Notes: generated by a model from the sequence alone, not told the origin. DNA of 64,000 bases from Xanthomonas euroxanthea (GCF_900476395.1 NZ_UIHB01000001.1:316217-380216); one strand, 5' to 3'. Numbered from the stretch's first letter, positions 27,073-36,815 are shown. Program-made: numbers and translations.

Positions 27073-27504
27073 TTATTCGATGCCGTCACTCGGCGTCACT
27101 GCGCCGCGGCGCTGGTAGGCCGCACGACGTGCGCTGGCATTGCTGGCGTTTTCGCGATCCAGGCGGTGCACGTTGCCGCCGGGGAGCTGCTGGTCACGCT
27201 GGCGCTTTCGATACACGGCATAACCGATCAGGCCCAGGCCGGCGACGGCAGCAGCCACGGTGACGGCCGGGTTGCGCTTGACCACTTTGCCAACGACCTT
27301 GCCGCCGGTCCGCACGGCACCCAGTGCTGCGCCGGTCTTCAACCATTCGCTGGCGCCCGGGCCGAAATGACGCAGGCTGCTGCCTGCATGACGGGCCTGA
27401 TCACCAGCATTGGATGCGGCGTGACGCAAGTGGTCGCCAGCATTGCCAGCCAGTTCCAGGGCACGCTCCAGGGCGCGTTCGGTGATCACAGTCAGCTTGC
27501 TCAT
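27073..27504 (-). CDS. Small membrane-associated protein, possibly DUF883/YqjD-like
   Basis: The 143-aa basic protein has an amphipathic helical N-terminus rich in Ala and His (about 8-50), then one transmembrane helix (about 81-98, AVTVAAAVAGLGLIGYAVY) followed by YRKRQRD and a polar tail. The order of helical stalk and C-terminal membrane helix recalls YqjD/ElaB (DUF883) ribosome-tethering proteins, although the tail is longer than usual. The strong terminator lies just downstream. Function is uncertain. Confidence 0.6.
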   Translation of the reverse strand: MSKLTVITERALERALELAGNAGDHLRHAASNAGDQARHAGSSLRHFGPGASEWLKTGAALGAVRTGGKVVGKVVKRNPAVTVAAAVAGLGLIGYAVYRKRQRDQQLPGGNVHRLDRENASNASARRAAYQRRGAVTPSDGIE

Positions 27505-27676
27505 TGGAGGCGTTTCCTTTCTGAGTACGTGGGCCGCAGTGTGTGGGCTGATGCGTATAGACCGTGTTAGCGGTGGTGGAGCTTGTTTGGCTTGCGGTTA
27601 AGTAATGCGGTGGGGCGCATTGGCGCGGGCGTCTGAGTAGCGGTAAATAACAGAGCGATGCGCATGCGCGTCGCTT

Positions 27677-27803
27677 CCCTTCTCCCACCGGGAGAAGGTG
27701 CCCGAAGGGCGGATGCGGGTACGGGCGAAGCCCTCGCGTTGTTCCACCGCAGGTGGCTTCGCTCGTACCCTCACCCCAGTCCCTCTCCCGCGGGGAGAGG
27801 GGC
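27677..27803. repeat. Two hairpin repeats of the CTTCTCCC/GGGAGAAG family
   Basis: CCTTCTCCC-ACC-GGGAGAAGG (27678-27698), followed by TGCCCGAAGGGCGGATG, and CCCTCTCCC-GC-GGGGAGAGGG (27781-27801) belong to the same family as the array at 54655-55135 and the copy at 40882. The rest of the 27505-27804 gap shows nothing else. The second hairpin lies just past the hrpB stop and may help end transcription. Confidence 0.75.
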
Positions 27804-27804
27804 C

Positions 27805-30306
27805 TCAAGTGCCACGTGGTTTTGCTCTATGGGTTGCAGTCGCAGTCCAAGGATCGTCGGGCCACGGATGTCTGGGATACCGCCCCTTCATCTCCTTCCT
27901 GACATCCGGATAGGTCGTGACCCAGAAGCTCTTCAGATCCTGGGTGACCTGCAACGGGCGCCCGCCGGGCGAGAGCAGATGCAGGGTCAGCGGGATGCGG
28001 CCGTCGGCAATGCGCGGGGTTTCGGCCAGGCCGAACAGTTCCTGCAACTTGACCGCCAGCACCGGCGGCAACGGCTGCCCGGCGTGGTCGAGGGCGTAGA
28101 CGATCTGCCGCTCCATGCCCGAGGGCACGCTGATGCGGGTGGGCGCGTGGCGGTCGATCAACTGGCGGCGGTCCCACGGCAGGGCGGCCTTGAGTGCTTC
28201 GCCCAGCGTGGCGTCGTCCAGCGCATCCAGGCGGGTCTTGCCGGCGAAGGCCGGGCGCAGCCAGGTGTCCAGCGTGTCCAGCAGCGCCGTATCGGACAGA
28301 TCGGGCAGCGCCAGCTCGGGCATCCAGGCACGCAACGACTGCAGGCGGGCACGCCATTGGCGCAGGCCGTCGGTCCAGGGCAAGGCATCCAGGCCCAGCT
28401 GACGCACAGCCTCGGTCAGGGCGCCGGCGGCTTGCGCCGGATCGACGCGGCCGGCCGGGCGGCTGTCGAGCACGATGCGGTCGAAGCTGGATTGCCGGCG
28501 CGCGACCAGGGCGCGCTTGTCCGCATCCCATTGCACCAGGTCCTGCTGCACGAAGCGCTCTGGCACGCTGCGGCGCAGGTAGCCTTCATCCACCGGCGCG
28601 GCGCGTAGCAGCAGCGCGTCCTTGGCTTCGTAACGCAGTTCGCTGGCGACCAGCCACGGCTCGCCGCGCAGGTCGCTGTGGTCGAACAGGCGCGCGCTGC
28701 GGCCGTTGGCGAGCAGGTAGCGCAGCGGGTCGTTGGGGTGGCGCGCGGCAATGCGGTCGGGGAAGGCGTGCGAGAGCAGGTCGCCCAGTGCATGCGCCTC
28801 CACGCTGGCAGGCGGGGCGCTGTCGCAGCGCAGCCGGCGTCGCCATTGCCTGGCGGCGCTGTCGATCGCGGCCAGGCCGCCGCGGTTGGCATCGTGCGCG
28901 CTGCGGCCCTGCCGGAAGGCAGCCAGTGCGCGCCAGCGCGCGGCCAGCCCATCGCCGCCCTGATGCAGCGGGTCGCGTGCTTCCAGCAAGGCGGCCAGGT
29001 CGCAGGCCAGCGCCATGCGGGTCGCATCGCCGGCCTGCACCAGCATCGCGGCCAGGCGCGGATGGGTGCCCAGCGCGAGCATGCGCCGGCCCAGCGCGGT
29101 GATGCCGCCGCTGCCGGTGAGTGCGCCCAGCCGCTGCAGCAACTCGTGCGCGGCGGCCAGCGCGCCGGCCGGCGGTGCATCGACGAAACGCAGCGCGGCG
29201 CTGCCCCAGGCGGCCAGTTCCAGCGCCAGGCCGGCCAGTTCCACCTGGGTGATCTCCGCGCGCCGCTGCGGCTCCAGCCGTTGCGATTGCGGCCACAGCC
29301 GGTACGCCCAGCCGCTGGCCACGCGGCCGGCGCGGCCGGCGCGCTGGTCGGCCGAGGCCTGCGCAATGGTGGTGATGTCCAGCCGCGAGAAACCGCTGTT
29401 GGGGTCGTAGTGCGGCTCGCGCGCCAGCCCGCTGTCGATGACCACGCGCACGCCGGGCAGGGTCACCGAGGACTCGGCCACATTGGTCGCCAGCACCACG
29501 CGGCGGCGCCCCGACGGGTCCGGCTGCAGCACCTGGCTTTGCGCCTCGACCGACAGCTCGCCATGCAGCGGCAGCACCTGCACCGCCGGGTCCAGCACGT
29601 CCTGCAGGGCGCCGTGCACGCGTGCGATCTCGCGTTGGCCGGGCAGGAACACCAGCACATCGCCCGGATGGGCGGCCAGGGCGTGTTCCACCGCGCGTCG
29701 GGTCTGCGGCTCCAGCGCTTCGTCGCGGCGCGCGGGGAAGTGCGCGACCTCCACCGGGAAGCTGCGCCCGGCGCTGCTCAGGCGCGGCGCGTCGAGAAAG
29801 CCGGCCAGGCGTTCGCCATCGAGCGTGGCCGACATCGCCACGATGCGCAGGTCTTCGCGCACCTGCGCCTGCACGTCCAGCGCCAGCGCCAGGCCGAGGT
29901 CGCCGGCCAGATGGCGTTCGTGGAATTCGTCGAACAGCAGCGCGCCGACGTGCTCCAGCATCGGGTCGTCCTGGATCATGCGGGTCAGGATGCCCTCGGT
30001 GACGACCTCGATGCGGGTGCGCGCGGAGGTCTTGTTCTCGAAGCGGATGCGGTAGCCCACGGTCTCGCCGACCGGCTCGCCCAGCTGGCGCGCCATGAAC
30101 ACGGCGGCGCTGCGGGCGGCCACGCGGCGCGGTTCGAGCATCACGATCTTGCGACCGGCCAGCCATGGCGCGTCCAGCAAGGCCAGCGGCACCTGGGTGG
30201 TCTTGCCGGCGCCGGGAGGGGCTTCCAGCACCAGCCGCGGATGGGTGGCCAGGCTGTCGCACAGCTGCGGCAGCAGGGGGGAGATCGGAAAAGCAGGCTC
30301 GGTCAT
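27805..30306 (-). CDS. hrpB: ATP-dependent helicase HrpB
   Basis: The 833-aa DExH helicase has Walker A EAPPGAGKTTQVP (about 29-41), DEFH box LLFDEFHERH (about 124-133), SATLDGERL (motif III), VLATNVAESSVTLPG (motif V region) and QRAGRAGR (motif VI). The HA2/HrpB-specific C-terminal domain follows to the end. This is the DEAH-family helicase named HrpB in E. coli; it is unrelated to the hrpB genes of the plant-pathogen type III secretion cluster despite the shared name. The target RNA or DNA is undefined. It starts 182 nt from the divergent chemoreceptor gene. Confidence 0.92.
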   Translation of the reverse strand: MTEPAFPISPLLPQLCDSLATHPRLVLEAPPGAGKTTQVPLALLDAPWLAGRKIVMLEPRRVAARSAAVFMARQLGEPVGETVGYRIRFENKTSARTRIEVVTEGILTRMIQDDPMLEHVGALLFDEFHERHLAGDLGLALALDVQAQVREDLRIVAMSATLDGERLAGFLDAPRLSSAGRSFPVEVAHFPARRDEALEPQTRRAVEHALAAHPGDVLVFLPGQREIARVHGALQDVLDPAVQVLPLHGELSVEAQSQVLQPDPSGRRRVVLATNVAESSVTLPGVRVVIDSGLAREPHYDPNSGFSRLDITTIAQASADQRAGRAGRVASGWAYRLWPQSQRLEPQRRAEITQVELAGLALELAAWGSAALRFVDAPPAGALAAAHELLQRLGALTGSGGITALGRRMLALGTHPRLAAMLVQAGDATRMALACDLAALLEARDPLHQGGDGLAARWRALAAFRQGRSAHDANRGGLAAIDSAARQWRRRLRCDSAPPASVEAHALGDLLSHAFPDRIAARHPNDPLRYLLANGRSARLFDHSDLRGEPWLVASELRYEAKDALLLRAAPVDEGYLRRSVPERFVQQDLVQWDADKRALVARRQSSFDRIVLDSRPAGRVDPAQAAGALTEAVRQLGLDALPWTDGLRQWRARLQSLRAWMPELALPDLSDTALLDTLDTWLRPAFAGKTRLDALDDATLGEALKAALPWDRRQLIDRHAPTRISVPSGMERQIVYALDHAGQPLPPVLAVKLQELFGLAETPRIADGRIPLTLHLLSPGGRPLQVTQDLKSFWVTTYPDVRKEMKGRYPRHPWPDDPWTATATHRAKPRGT

Positions 30307-30488
30307 GCGCGGGAAGGATACGGGGCCGCCACCGATGGCGCGATGGTCGGGCGGACGGGTGAAGCCTGTCGGGGAATCCGGAAGTGCTCACCTCTTTGGG
30401 CATTCAAGGCAGATTCTGGCGCCGGGCACTGCTTCAGATCGGTAATACACCTGTCGATAACCGGTGCAATTCCCACTCTGGATGCCCC

Positions 30489-32606
30489 ATGTCTGTTGCC
30501 ACACCGAAATTCGTCAGCCTGCAAAGCAAGCTGCTCGGCGCGCTCGCGCTGGGTCTGTCGGTCATCCTGCTGTGTGCCCTCGGTGGTTTGGGCACGGCGT
30601 GGCTGAGCCTGTCGGGCAAGGTACCGCCGGAGGTGGCGCAGGCCTCCAGCAGCGAGGAGATCACCCGCGACTTCCGCCTGCAGGTGCAGGAGTGGAAGAA
30701 CGTCCTGATCCGCGGGCGCGACCCGGCGCAGCTGGACAAGCACCTGGGCGCCTTCCGCGAGCAGGGCAGGAAGGTGCAGGCAGGCACCGAGGCGCTGGCC
30801 AAGGCAACCCGGGACCCGCAGGTGCGGACGCTGGCGCAGGACTTTGCCAAGGCGCATCTGGGCCTGCAGCGCCACTACGAAGCAGCGCTGGGCAGGTTTG
30901 CCGAAGCCGGTTACGACACCCAGGTCGGCGACCAGCTGGTCAAGGGCCAGGACCGCGCGCCCAGCCAGACGCTGGAAGCGCTGGTGACGCGCAGCAAGAC
31001 CCTGGCCGATGCCGCGGTGCTGGCCGGTTCGCAATCGGCGCAGCACAAGCTGGTGCTGTCGGCGGTGGCCACCATCGTGGCGGCGTTGTGCCTGGTGGCG
31101 GTGCTGGGCTGGTGGATCCGTCGCTCGATCGTGCGCCCGATCGAACACGTCGCACGCGCGGCGCGCCAGGTGGCAGCCGGCGATCTGTCGGCGCGTGCAG
31201 CGGTCAGCAATCGCGATGAAATCGGTCTGCTCGGCCAGGCCATGGGCCAGGTGGTCAACACGCTCAGCGATGTCTCCACCGCGCAGGCCGACATGGCGCA
31301 GCGCCACGAAGCCGGGCAGATGAGTTACCGCATGGACGCGCAGGCCTTCCCGGGCGCGTACGGCCGCATGGTCGACGACACCAATGGCCTGATCGGCGCA
31401 CAGGTCGGTCTGATCGGCAACATGCTGCAGGTGATGCAGCATTACGCCGTGGGCGACATGTCGGTGGACATGCCGCGCCTGCCGGGCGAGAAGGCGCAGA
31501 TCACCGAGGCGATGGACACCACCAAGCGCAACCTGGCGGCGATCAACGGCGAAATCCGTGGCCTGGTCGACGCGGCTGCGGCCGGCGACTTCGCCACGCG
31601 TGGCAACGCCGAGGCCTACCAGTTCGAATTCCGCGCCATGGTCAGCGGCGTCAACGGCCTGATGCAGAACGTGGACCAGAACCTGGCCGAGCTGTCGCAG
31701 CTGCTCAAGGCGATTGCCGATGGCGACCTGACCGCGCGCATGCACGGCAACCAGCAAGGCGTGTTCGCGCGCATGCGCGACGATGCCAACGCCACCGTGC
31801 AGCGCCTGACCGATATCGTCGGCGACATCACCCTGGCCGCGCAGACCATCCGCACCGCCTCGGCGGAGATTGCTGCCGGCAACAACGACCTGGCGCAGCG
31901 CACCGAACAGCAGGCCGCCAACCTGGAAGAAACCGCCGCCTCGATGGAAGAGCTCACCTCCACCGTGCGCCAGAACGCCGACACCGCGCAGCAGGCCAGC
32001 CGCGGCGCGCAGGCGGCCGCGGAGATCGCCGGCCGCGGCGGCGAGATGGTAGCCAGCGTGGTCGACACCATGGGCGAGATCGAGGTCTCGTCGAAGAAGA
32101 TCGCCGAGATCATCAGCGTTATCGACGGCATCGCGTTCCAGACCAACATCCTGGCCTTGAACGCGGCGGTGGAAGCCGCACGGGCGGGCGAACAGGGACG
32201 AGGCTTTGCCGTGGTCGCCTCGGAAGTGCGCGCGCTGGCGCAGCGTTCGGCCGGCGCGGCCAAGGAGATCAAGCACCTGATCGATGCCTCGGTGGACAGC
32301 GTGGAGCGTGGCAGCGCGCGCGTGGATCAGGCCGGGCAGACGATGCAGCAGATCGTGCAGTCGGTGCAGCAGGTCACCACCTTGATCGCGGAAATTTCCG
32401 CGGCATCGCGCGAGCAGTCGTCCGGCATCGAGCAGGTCGCCCGCACGGTCAACGACATGGACGAAACCACCCAGCGCAATGCCGCACTGGTGGAAGAGGC
32501 CTCCGCCGCGGCACGTGCAATGCAAGAGCAGGCGGTGGAACTGAGCGAAGCGGTAGCGGTGTTCCGTCTGGATGCACGCCGGCCGCGCCTGGCGGCTGCG
32601 GCGTGA
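30489..32606 (+). CDS. Methyl-accepting chemotaxis protein
   Basis: The 705-aa chemoreceptor has a first membrane helix (about 15-38) and a periplasmic helical sensor of about 150 residues with [23 protein letters not shown], split over it. A second helix (about 188-212) leads to HAMP (about 213-266). An unusual extra linker (about 267-420) contains repeated [29 protein letters not shown] segments that look like additional HAMP-like units. The signalling tip [37 protein letters not shown] (split about 545-582) is canonical. The sequence ends RRPRLAAAA with no CheR-docking pentapeptide of the NWETF type. The ligand is unknown. Confidence 0.9.
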   Translation: MSVATPKFVSLQSKLLGALALGLSVILLCALGGLGTAWLSLSGKVPPEVAQASSSEEITRDFRLQVQEWKNVLIRGRDPAQLDKHLGAFREQGRKVQAGTEALAKATRDPQVRTLAQDFAKAHLGLQRHYEAALGRFAEAGYDTQVGDQLVKGQDRAPSQTLEALVTRSKTLADAAVLAGSQSAQHKLVLSAVATIVAALCLVAVLGWWIRRSIVRPIEHVARAARQVAAGDLSARAAVSNRDEIGLLGQAMGQVVNTLSDVSTAQADMAQRHEAGQMSYRMDAQAFPGAYGRMVDDTNGLIGAQVGLIGNMLQVMQHYAVGDMSVDMPRLPGEKAQITEAMDTTKRNLAAINGEIRGLVDAAAAGDFATRGNAEAYQFEFRAMVSGVNGLMQNVDQNLAELSQLLKAIADGDLTARMHGNQQGVFARMRDDANATVQRLTDIVGDITLAAQTIRTASAEIAAGNNDLAQRTEQQAANLEETAASMEELTSTVRQNADTAQQASRGAQAAAEIAGRGGEMVASVVDTMGEIEVSSKKIAEIISVIDGIAFQTNILALNAAVEAARAGEQGRGFAVVASEVRALAQRSAGAAKEIKHLIDASVDSVERGSARVDQAGQTMQQIVQSVQQVTTLIAEISAASREQSSGIEQVARTVNDMDETTQRNAALVEEASAAARAMQEQAVELSEAVAVFRLDARRPRLAAAA

Positions 32607-32917
32607 CCGACGAATGTCGTGGTTGCCGTCGGTGCGAGGGAGCTCCTGATCGGGCCCCTTCGCGCCGAAGTGCGTAGAGCAGCAGTCGTCAGTGCGTAGG
32701 CTTGTACGGAATGATAAAAAAAGCGCGTATCTGTTTTTGATGAGGGCTTGTTGAGGTGCGACATAATCATGCCTGGACCTTGCAAGTCAGCGGTTTCGCC
32801 TAATCTAACAAGGTCCGCGTGGCCTTTTGATGGCCCGGAGACGGTAGTGATGCCGTTTCCGGTCTCACTGATCAACGGCGTGGAAGGACCTGGGTTAGGG
32901 AAGACTCTGCAGTCCTG
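32607..32917. other. Gap after the chemoreceptor gene
   Basis: About 310 bases without a supported gene. It is more AT-rich near 32700-32770 (a run of seven A), but no terminator stem or repeat is clear. Confidence 0.4.
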
Positions 32918-33586
32918 TCACTTCGCTCGCGTGATTGGCGGATCCATATCGCCCTGGTACTGCTTTCCGAAGCATCTGCGCAATCGCTGATCGCGCTCGC
33001 GTTGGTTGCAGGGTCGTTCCAGCGCGCCGGTCAGCGACAGCGCGGCACCGGCGAGCTTGGAACGAAAGGCCCAGGTCTGCTGAATCTCGCCGCCGTCCGG
33101 CGTCCAGTCACCAGCAAAGCGGGTGGCCTGATAGTCCACCGGCGCGGCGCGTTGCATGAAATTGCGTGTGGGCGTTGCCGTATCGACGACGGTGGCCGGT
33201 AGTGAAAGATTCAACGACTGCGAAGTATTACCAGATGTAGCGATGGGGCTGTCTGATGAGCGTGCTGATCGACGCATGTCCACCTGTGGCAGTGTTTGCG
33301 TGCTGCGAGGCATCGCAGCGCTCGCTGTATTTACCACGCGTCGCGACGATGGCGACCGAGTGATCATGCCGGGCGGTGATGCCTGTGGACCGGCTGCTTG
33401 CAGCGGGCGCGGTAAAAACACCAGCGTCATGCGCGGTGAGCTGCTGCGCTGGCGATCGGTTACAGCGACCGGCGGTATGCGGCTTAGCCAAAGCGCGAAT
33501 ACACCATGCAGTGCGAGCACCAACAAGATAGCAAGGGCGGGTTCGCCTTGCCGATCGCGTGGACGGTGCTGTGTTGCAGGTTCCAT
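32918..33586 (-). CDS. Uncharacterised inner-membrane-anchored protein, TonB-like N-terminus
   Basis: The 222-aa protein opens with a basic cytoplasmic stretch and a single membrane helix containing His (about 18-36, ALAILLVLALHGVFALWL), like the anchor of TonB-type energizers. A Ser/Pro-rich linker with PPRP-like elements (about 38-150) follows. A compact C-terminal domain contains WTPDGGEIQQTWAFRSKL and the pair ERPCNQRERDQRLRRCFGKQY, where two cysteines could form a disulfide. It has no recognised TonB C-terminal fold. Function is unknown; I give the topology with more confidence than any role. Confidence 0.6.
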   Translation of the reverse strand: MEPATQHRPRDRQGEPALAILLVLALHGVFALWLSRIPPVAVTDRQRSSSPRMTLVFLPRPLQAAGPQASPPGMITRSPSSRRVVNTASAAMPRSTQTLPQVDMRRSARSSDSPIATSGNTSQSLNLSLPATVVDTATPTRNFMQRAAPVDYQATRFAGDWTPDGGEIQQTWAFRSKLAGAALSLTGALERPCNQRERDQRLRRCFGKQYQGDMDPPITRAK

Positions 33587-33691
33587 CCGATCACGTCCGT
33601 GTGCGCTGAACGCGAGCGTATCGACAGCGCCATTGGATTTGCGTTACGCGCCGCGGCGAGCAGGCGCACTTTGCCTGCAATCTCGCTTGGT

Positions 33692-33793
33692 CCTTGCCTG
33701 CCCACCGTCGCGGGACCTTGAGCGGCATGGATGCCGCGCCAGAGCCTACACGGACGTACTTGCGGCGTGTCCCGCGATGGTGGGCAGGCAAGG
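33692..33793. repeat. Long inverted repeat with internal hairpin (structured intergenic element)
   Basis: Arms of 25 nt (33692-33716 and 33769-33793, one mismatch) enclose 52 nt that contain a second perfect hairpin, GCGGCAT-GG-ATGCCGC (33722-33737). Weaker pairing (GCTTGG/CCAAGC) extends outside. The element occupies the otherwise gene-free 33587-33998 gap. It could form a cruciform or a stable transcript structure; it looks like an interspersed Xanthomonas repeat, though a second copy is not in the window. Confidence 0.65.
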
Positions 33794-33998
33794 GCCCTGC
33801 AGCCAAGCCGCAGATCAGCCGCTTTGCAACGGATCTATCCGCGCTGTCCAAGCACGTGCGATGACAGCGGGGGTAACAGACGGGAGCAGGGTCGGCTGTT
33901 GCGCACTCGACGGTTGTTGAAGGACGTCAAGTTGTGCTTGCCACGCGTTGCTGGTGACACACACGGCAAAAGGCCAGGCAAATCTCACCACCCAGACA

Positions 33999-34472
33999 TC
34001 ACCCCGCTTCGCGCATCCGGGCGGTCAGGCCCTTGAGGAAGGCGCGCAGCAGCTGGTCGCCGCAGGGGCGAAAATTCTTGTGGCCGGGCTGGCGGAATAG
34101 CGCGGACAGTTCCGGCTTGGACAGCGGGAAGCCGGCGCTGGCGAAGATGGCGTGCATGTCCACGTCTTTCAGCTCGAAGGCCACGCGCAGTTTCTTCAGC
34201 ACCAGGTTGTTGCCGACACGGGTTTCCAGCGGACGTACCGGCTGGCTTTCGTCGCGGCCACGGAAACGCAGCACCAGGCCGTCGAGGAAGCGCGCCAGCA
34301 TCGCGTCGGTGCAGGGCTCGAAGCCGGGCTCGTCCTCCTTCTTCAGCCAGGCCTGTACCTGCGGCTTGTCGAGCGCGAACTCCGGGTCGGCCAGGTGGGT
34401 GATCTCCACTACCTTGTCGTCGCTGAGGTCGAGCATGTAGCGGATGCTGCGCAGTACATCGTTGTGGATCAT
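33999..34472 (-). CDS. DUF1456 (YehS-like) protein
   Basis: The 157-aa protein consists of two tandem DUF1456 repeats (about 1-66 and 82-147). Each has the pattern hydrophobic helix, then F-L/P-Lys-Pro-x-Val or F-P-L-S-K-P-E-L, then a short helix and C-x-D-x-x-L-x-x-F-L. E. coli YehS is the type member and has no known function. It is on the same strand as the purine operon and follows uraH after 104 nt, so it may be read through or separate; nothing links it to purines biochemically. Confidence 0.8.
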   Translation of the reverse strand: MIHNDVLRSIRYMLDLSDDKVVEITHLADPEFALDKPQVQAWLKKEDEPGFEPCTDAMLARFLDGLVLRFRGRDESQPVRPLETRVGNNLVLKKLRVAFELKDVDMHAIFASAGFPLSKPELSALFRQPGHKNFRPCGDQLLRAFLKGLTARMREAG

Positions 34473-34576
34473 GACAATTCCGGGGCCCCGGCCTGTCGCC
34501 GGAAAGGCGCCATTCTACGGGGCCGATGCGCAACGCGGCGTATGCTCCGCCGGTCCGTTGCCGAAGCGGCTGCCGC

Positions 34577-34909
34577 TCAGCTGCCGCGGTAGGTGGAATA
34601 CCCGTACGGCGAAAGCAGCAGCGGCACGTGGTAATGGCCGTCGTCGGCGATGCCGAACGCGATCGGGATCTGCTCCAGGAATGGCGGGTCCGGCAGTGCG
34701 GTGCCGGTGGCACGCCAATAGCCGGCCACCTCGAACTCCAGCCGGTAGCGGCCGGGTTGCAGCGTGAGCGCGGCCAGTTCGGGGCAACGCCCGTCCTGGT
34801 TGGTGACCCCGGCAAAGTGCAGGCCGGCGCCGGCGAACAGGCGCAAGGCGATACCGGCGGCGGGGCGGCCCGTGGCCGTATCCAGCACGTGGGTGGAGAG
34901 CGTGCTCAT
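34577..34909 (-). CDS. uraH: 5-hydroxyisourate hydrolase
   Basis: The 110-aa transthyretin-like protein hydrolyses 5-hydroxyisourate to OHCU, the second step from urate. The three diagnostic sites are seen: the N-terminal LSTHVLDTATGRPA (His7), the Arg in LQPGRYRLEFE, and the C-terminal tetrapeptide YRGS that separates this enzyme from transthyretin. It is the last gene of the purine operon and its ATG overlaps the hpyO stop by 4 nt. Confidence 0.95.
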   Translation of the reverse strand: MSTLSTHVLDTATGRPAAGIALRLFAGAGLHFAGVTNQDGRCPELAALTLQPGRYRLEFEVAGYWRATGTALPDPPFLEQIPIAFGIADDGHYHVPLLLSPYGYSTYRGS

Positions 34910-36327
34910 GCCACCGCCTGGGTCGGTTGCGGCCATTGGCCGATGAACTCGGGCTGGTCGTAAGCCAGGTAGCTGTCGACGATGGCCTGGCGGTCGTCCA
35001 GGAACAGCTGATCGGCCACCGCGCGGGCCAGCCGCGGCAGCGCGACCTTGAGCCCGGACAGCGCCGCCGCCGACGGGCCGTGGTTGATCAGCGCCGAATA
35101 GTTGAAGGCGAACACCCCGTGCAGCAGCGCGGCATCCTCGGGCGTGCGCGGGAGCAGTTCGAAGCCCGGCCCCAGGTAGGGATGTGCATCCAATACCGGA
35201 TTGGCCTGGCCCGGCGGCGGCTGGTAGCGGTCGGCCCAGCAGGCGATGCGCCCGGACAGCGCGGCCAGTTCCGGGCGCAGCTGCGGGTCGGTGACCAGGC
35301 CGGTGGCAACGGCGAGGAAGTCGAAGCGATGCTCGCCCTGCGGCGTACGGACCACTACTTCGCCATCGCGCTCGGCCACCTCCAGCCACGGCGCGCCCAG
35401 GTGCAGCGCAAAGCCGGCATGCGCGCAGGCGCGTTGGAAGGTGTCGTTGGTCGGCGGCTGGTTGTGTGCGAAGAAGCTGGCCATCATCCGGTACTTGTCC
35501 GCATCCGGCAGCGTGAGAAAGCGCGGAATGATGCCGGCCTGTTCCATGTGGCGGAACGGATTGATGCGCGGCAATGCACTGCGGCGCACGAACACCTCCG
35601 CACTGGCGACGCCTTGCTCCAGCGCGAAACAGGCATTGTCGAATGCCGAGGCGCCGCCGCCCAGGATGCCCACGCGCTTGCCGGCCAGCGCGGCGAAGTC
35701 GATGTGGCCGGAGGTGTGCGCGTAGCGCTGCGCGGGCAGGGCGCGGCTGATCCAGTCCGGCACCATCCATTGGCCGCCGCCCTGGATGCCGGTGGCCAGG
35801 ACCAGCTTGCGCGTGAGCAGCGGCGCGCCCATGGCCAGATGCAGGCGGTGGATGCCCGGCGCCACGTCCGGCTCCACGCGCGCCAGCTGGGTGGCATTGC
35901 GCACCGGCAGGCGCAGCACCGCGCGGTACCAGCGCAGATAGTCCATCCAGCTGCCGCGTGGAATCTTGTCCAGCGCGTCCCAGCCGGCGCTGCCGTGCTG
36001 GGCTTCCCACCAGGCGCGGAAGGTCAACGAAGGCACGCCCAGGTCGATCGAGGTGATCTGCTTGGGCGTGCGTAGGGTCTGCATGCGCGCATAGGTCACC
36101 CACGGACCTTCCTGCCCCGCGGCGTTTTCATCGATGACCAGCACGTTGTGCACGCGCTCGCGTTGCAGTGCGAATGCCGCGCCCAGGCCGCTCTGGCCGG
36201 CGCCGACGATGACCACGTCATACACGTGCCCGGCCGGATGCACGCGCGGCTGCGTCCATGCATCGCCGCCGTGGGCCAGGCGTTGCAGATCGTGGTGGAG
36301 CTCGCGTTCGAGTTGGGCCAGGCTCAT
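34906..36327 (-). CDS. hpyO: FAD-dependent urate hydroxylase, HpyO type
   Basis: The 473-aa flavoprotein has an FAD-binding GxGxxG (VIVGAGQSG, 40-47) and a second nucleotide-binding motif GILGGGASA (220-228), the two-dinucleotide architecture of class B monooxygenases. It sits between uraH and uraD, where urate oxidase is expected, and no uricase or PuuD is visible in the window. A FAD protein of this kind from Xanthomonas campestris has been shown to be a urate hydroxylase unrelated to HpxO and named HpyO. The reaction would be urate + NAD(P)H + O2 to 5-hydroxyisourate. Both ends overlap neighbours by 4 nt. Automated annotation would probably call it a generic monooxygenase. Confidence 0.85.
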   Translation of the reverse strand: MSLAQLERELHHDLQRLAHGGDAWTQPRVHPAGHVYDVVIVGAGQSGLGAAFALQRERVHNVLVIDENAAGQEGPWVTYARMQTLRTPKQITSIDLGVPSLTFRAWWEAQHGSAGWDALDKIPRGSWMDYLRWYRAVLRLPVRNATQLARVEPDVAPGIHRLHLAMGAPLLTRKLVLATGIQGGGQWMVPDWISRALPAQRYAHTSGHIDFAALAGKRVGILGGGASAFDNACFALEQGVASAEVFVRRSALPRINPFRHMEQAGIIPRFLTLPDADKYRMMASFFAHNQPPTNDTFQRACAHAGFALHLGAPWLEVAERDGEVVVRTPQGEHRFDFLAVATGLVTDPQLRPELAALSGRIACWADRYQPPPGQANPVLDAHPYLGPGFELLPRTPEDAALLHGVFAFNYSALINHGPSAAALSGLKVALPRLARAVADQLFLDDRQAIVDSYLAYDQPEFIGQWPQPTQAVA

Positions 36328-36815
36328 GGCAGTGCCTCCAGGCGCAGGTGAACGATCTTGCCGATCTCGGCGAGGGCGGTGGACAGTTCTTCGCTGCGCG
36401 ATGCATCCAGCCGGCGTTCCAGTGCGGCCAGGATGCCGGCCTTGTCGTGCAGCCGCACGCAGATCACGAACGGAAATCCGAATCGGTGGCGATAGGCCTG
36501 ATTGAGCGCGTGGAAGCGCTTGAACTCGGCGTCGCTGAGCCTGTCCAATCCGGCCGCGGCCTGCTCGGCCGCCGACGCGGCGGTGAGCGTGCGGTCGATC
36601 GCCGCCTTGCCGGCCAGCTCCGGATGGGCGCGGATCAACGCAACCTGGTCCTCCTGCGACGCGTCGAACACCACCTGCATCAGCCCGCGGTACACATCGG
36701 CGAACGGGCGCCGCCGTGCGGCGCGTTCGACCACCCACGGCGAATGCTCGAACAGCTCGCGGTAGCGTGCCACGAAGGCGGCATCGTCCAGCATGTTGTC
36801 GTCGATCACGCTCAT
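36324..36815 (-). CDS. uraD: OHCU decarboxylase
   Basis: The 163-aa protein decarboxylates 2-oxo-4-hydroxy-4-carboxy-5-ureidoimidazoline to S-allantoin. The catalytic motif is HPELAGK (His of RAHPELAGK, about residue 65), with the upstream FEHSPWVVERA and downstream HALNQAYRHRFGFPFVICVR typical of the family. The start at 36815 matches conserved length. It overlaps hpyO and the hpxZ-like gene by 4 nt each, so all three are translationally coupled. Confidence 0.94.
   Translation of the reverse strand: MSVIDDNMLDDAAFVARYRELFEHSPWVVERAARRRPFADVYRGLMQVVFDASQEDQVALIRAHPELAGKAAIDRTLTAASAAEQAAAGLDRLSDAEFKRFHALNQAYRHRFGFPFVICVRLHDKAGILAALERRLDASRSEELSTALAEIGKIVHLRLEALP

Noticed and set aside
27805-30306. 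Type III secretion gene hrpB
   Set aside because: The product is the DExH helicase HrpB, which shares only a name with the hrp cluster genes.
28678-30606. 642-codon plus-strand frame opposite hrpB
   Set aside because: Antisense shadow of the helicase; composition His/Gln/Arg-rich, no motif, no ribosome site.
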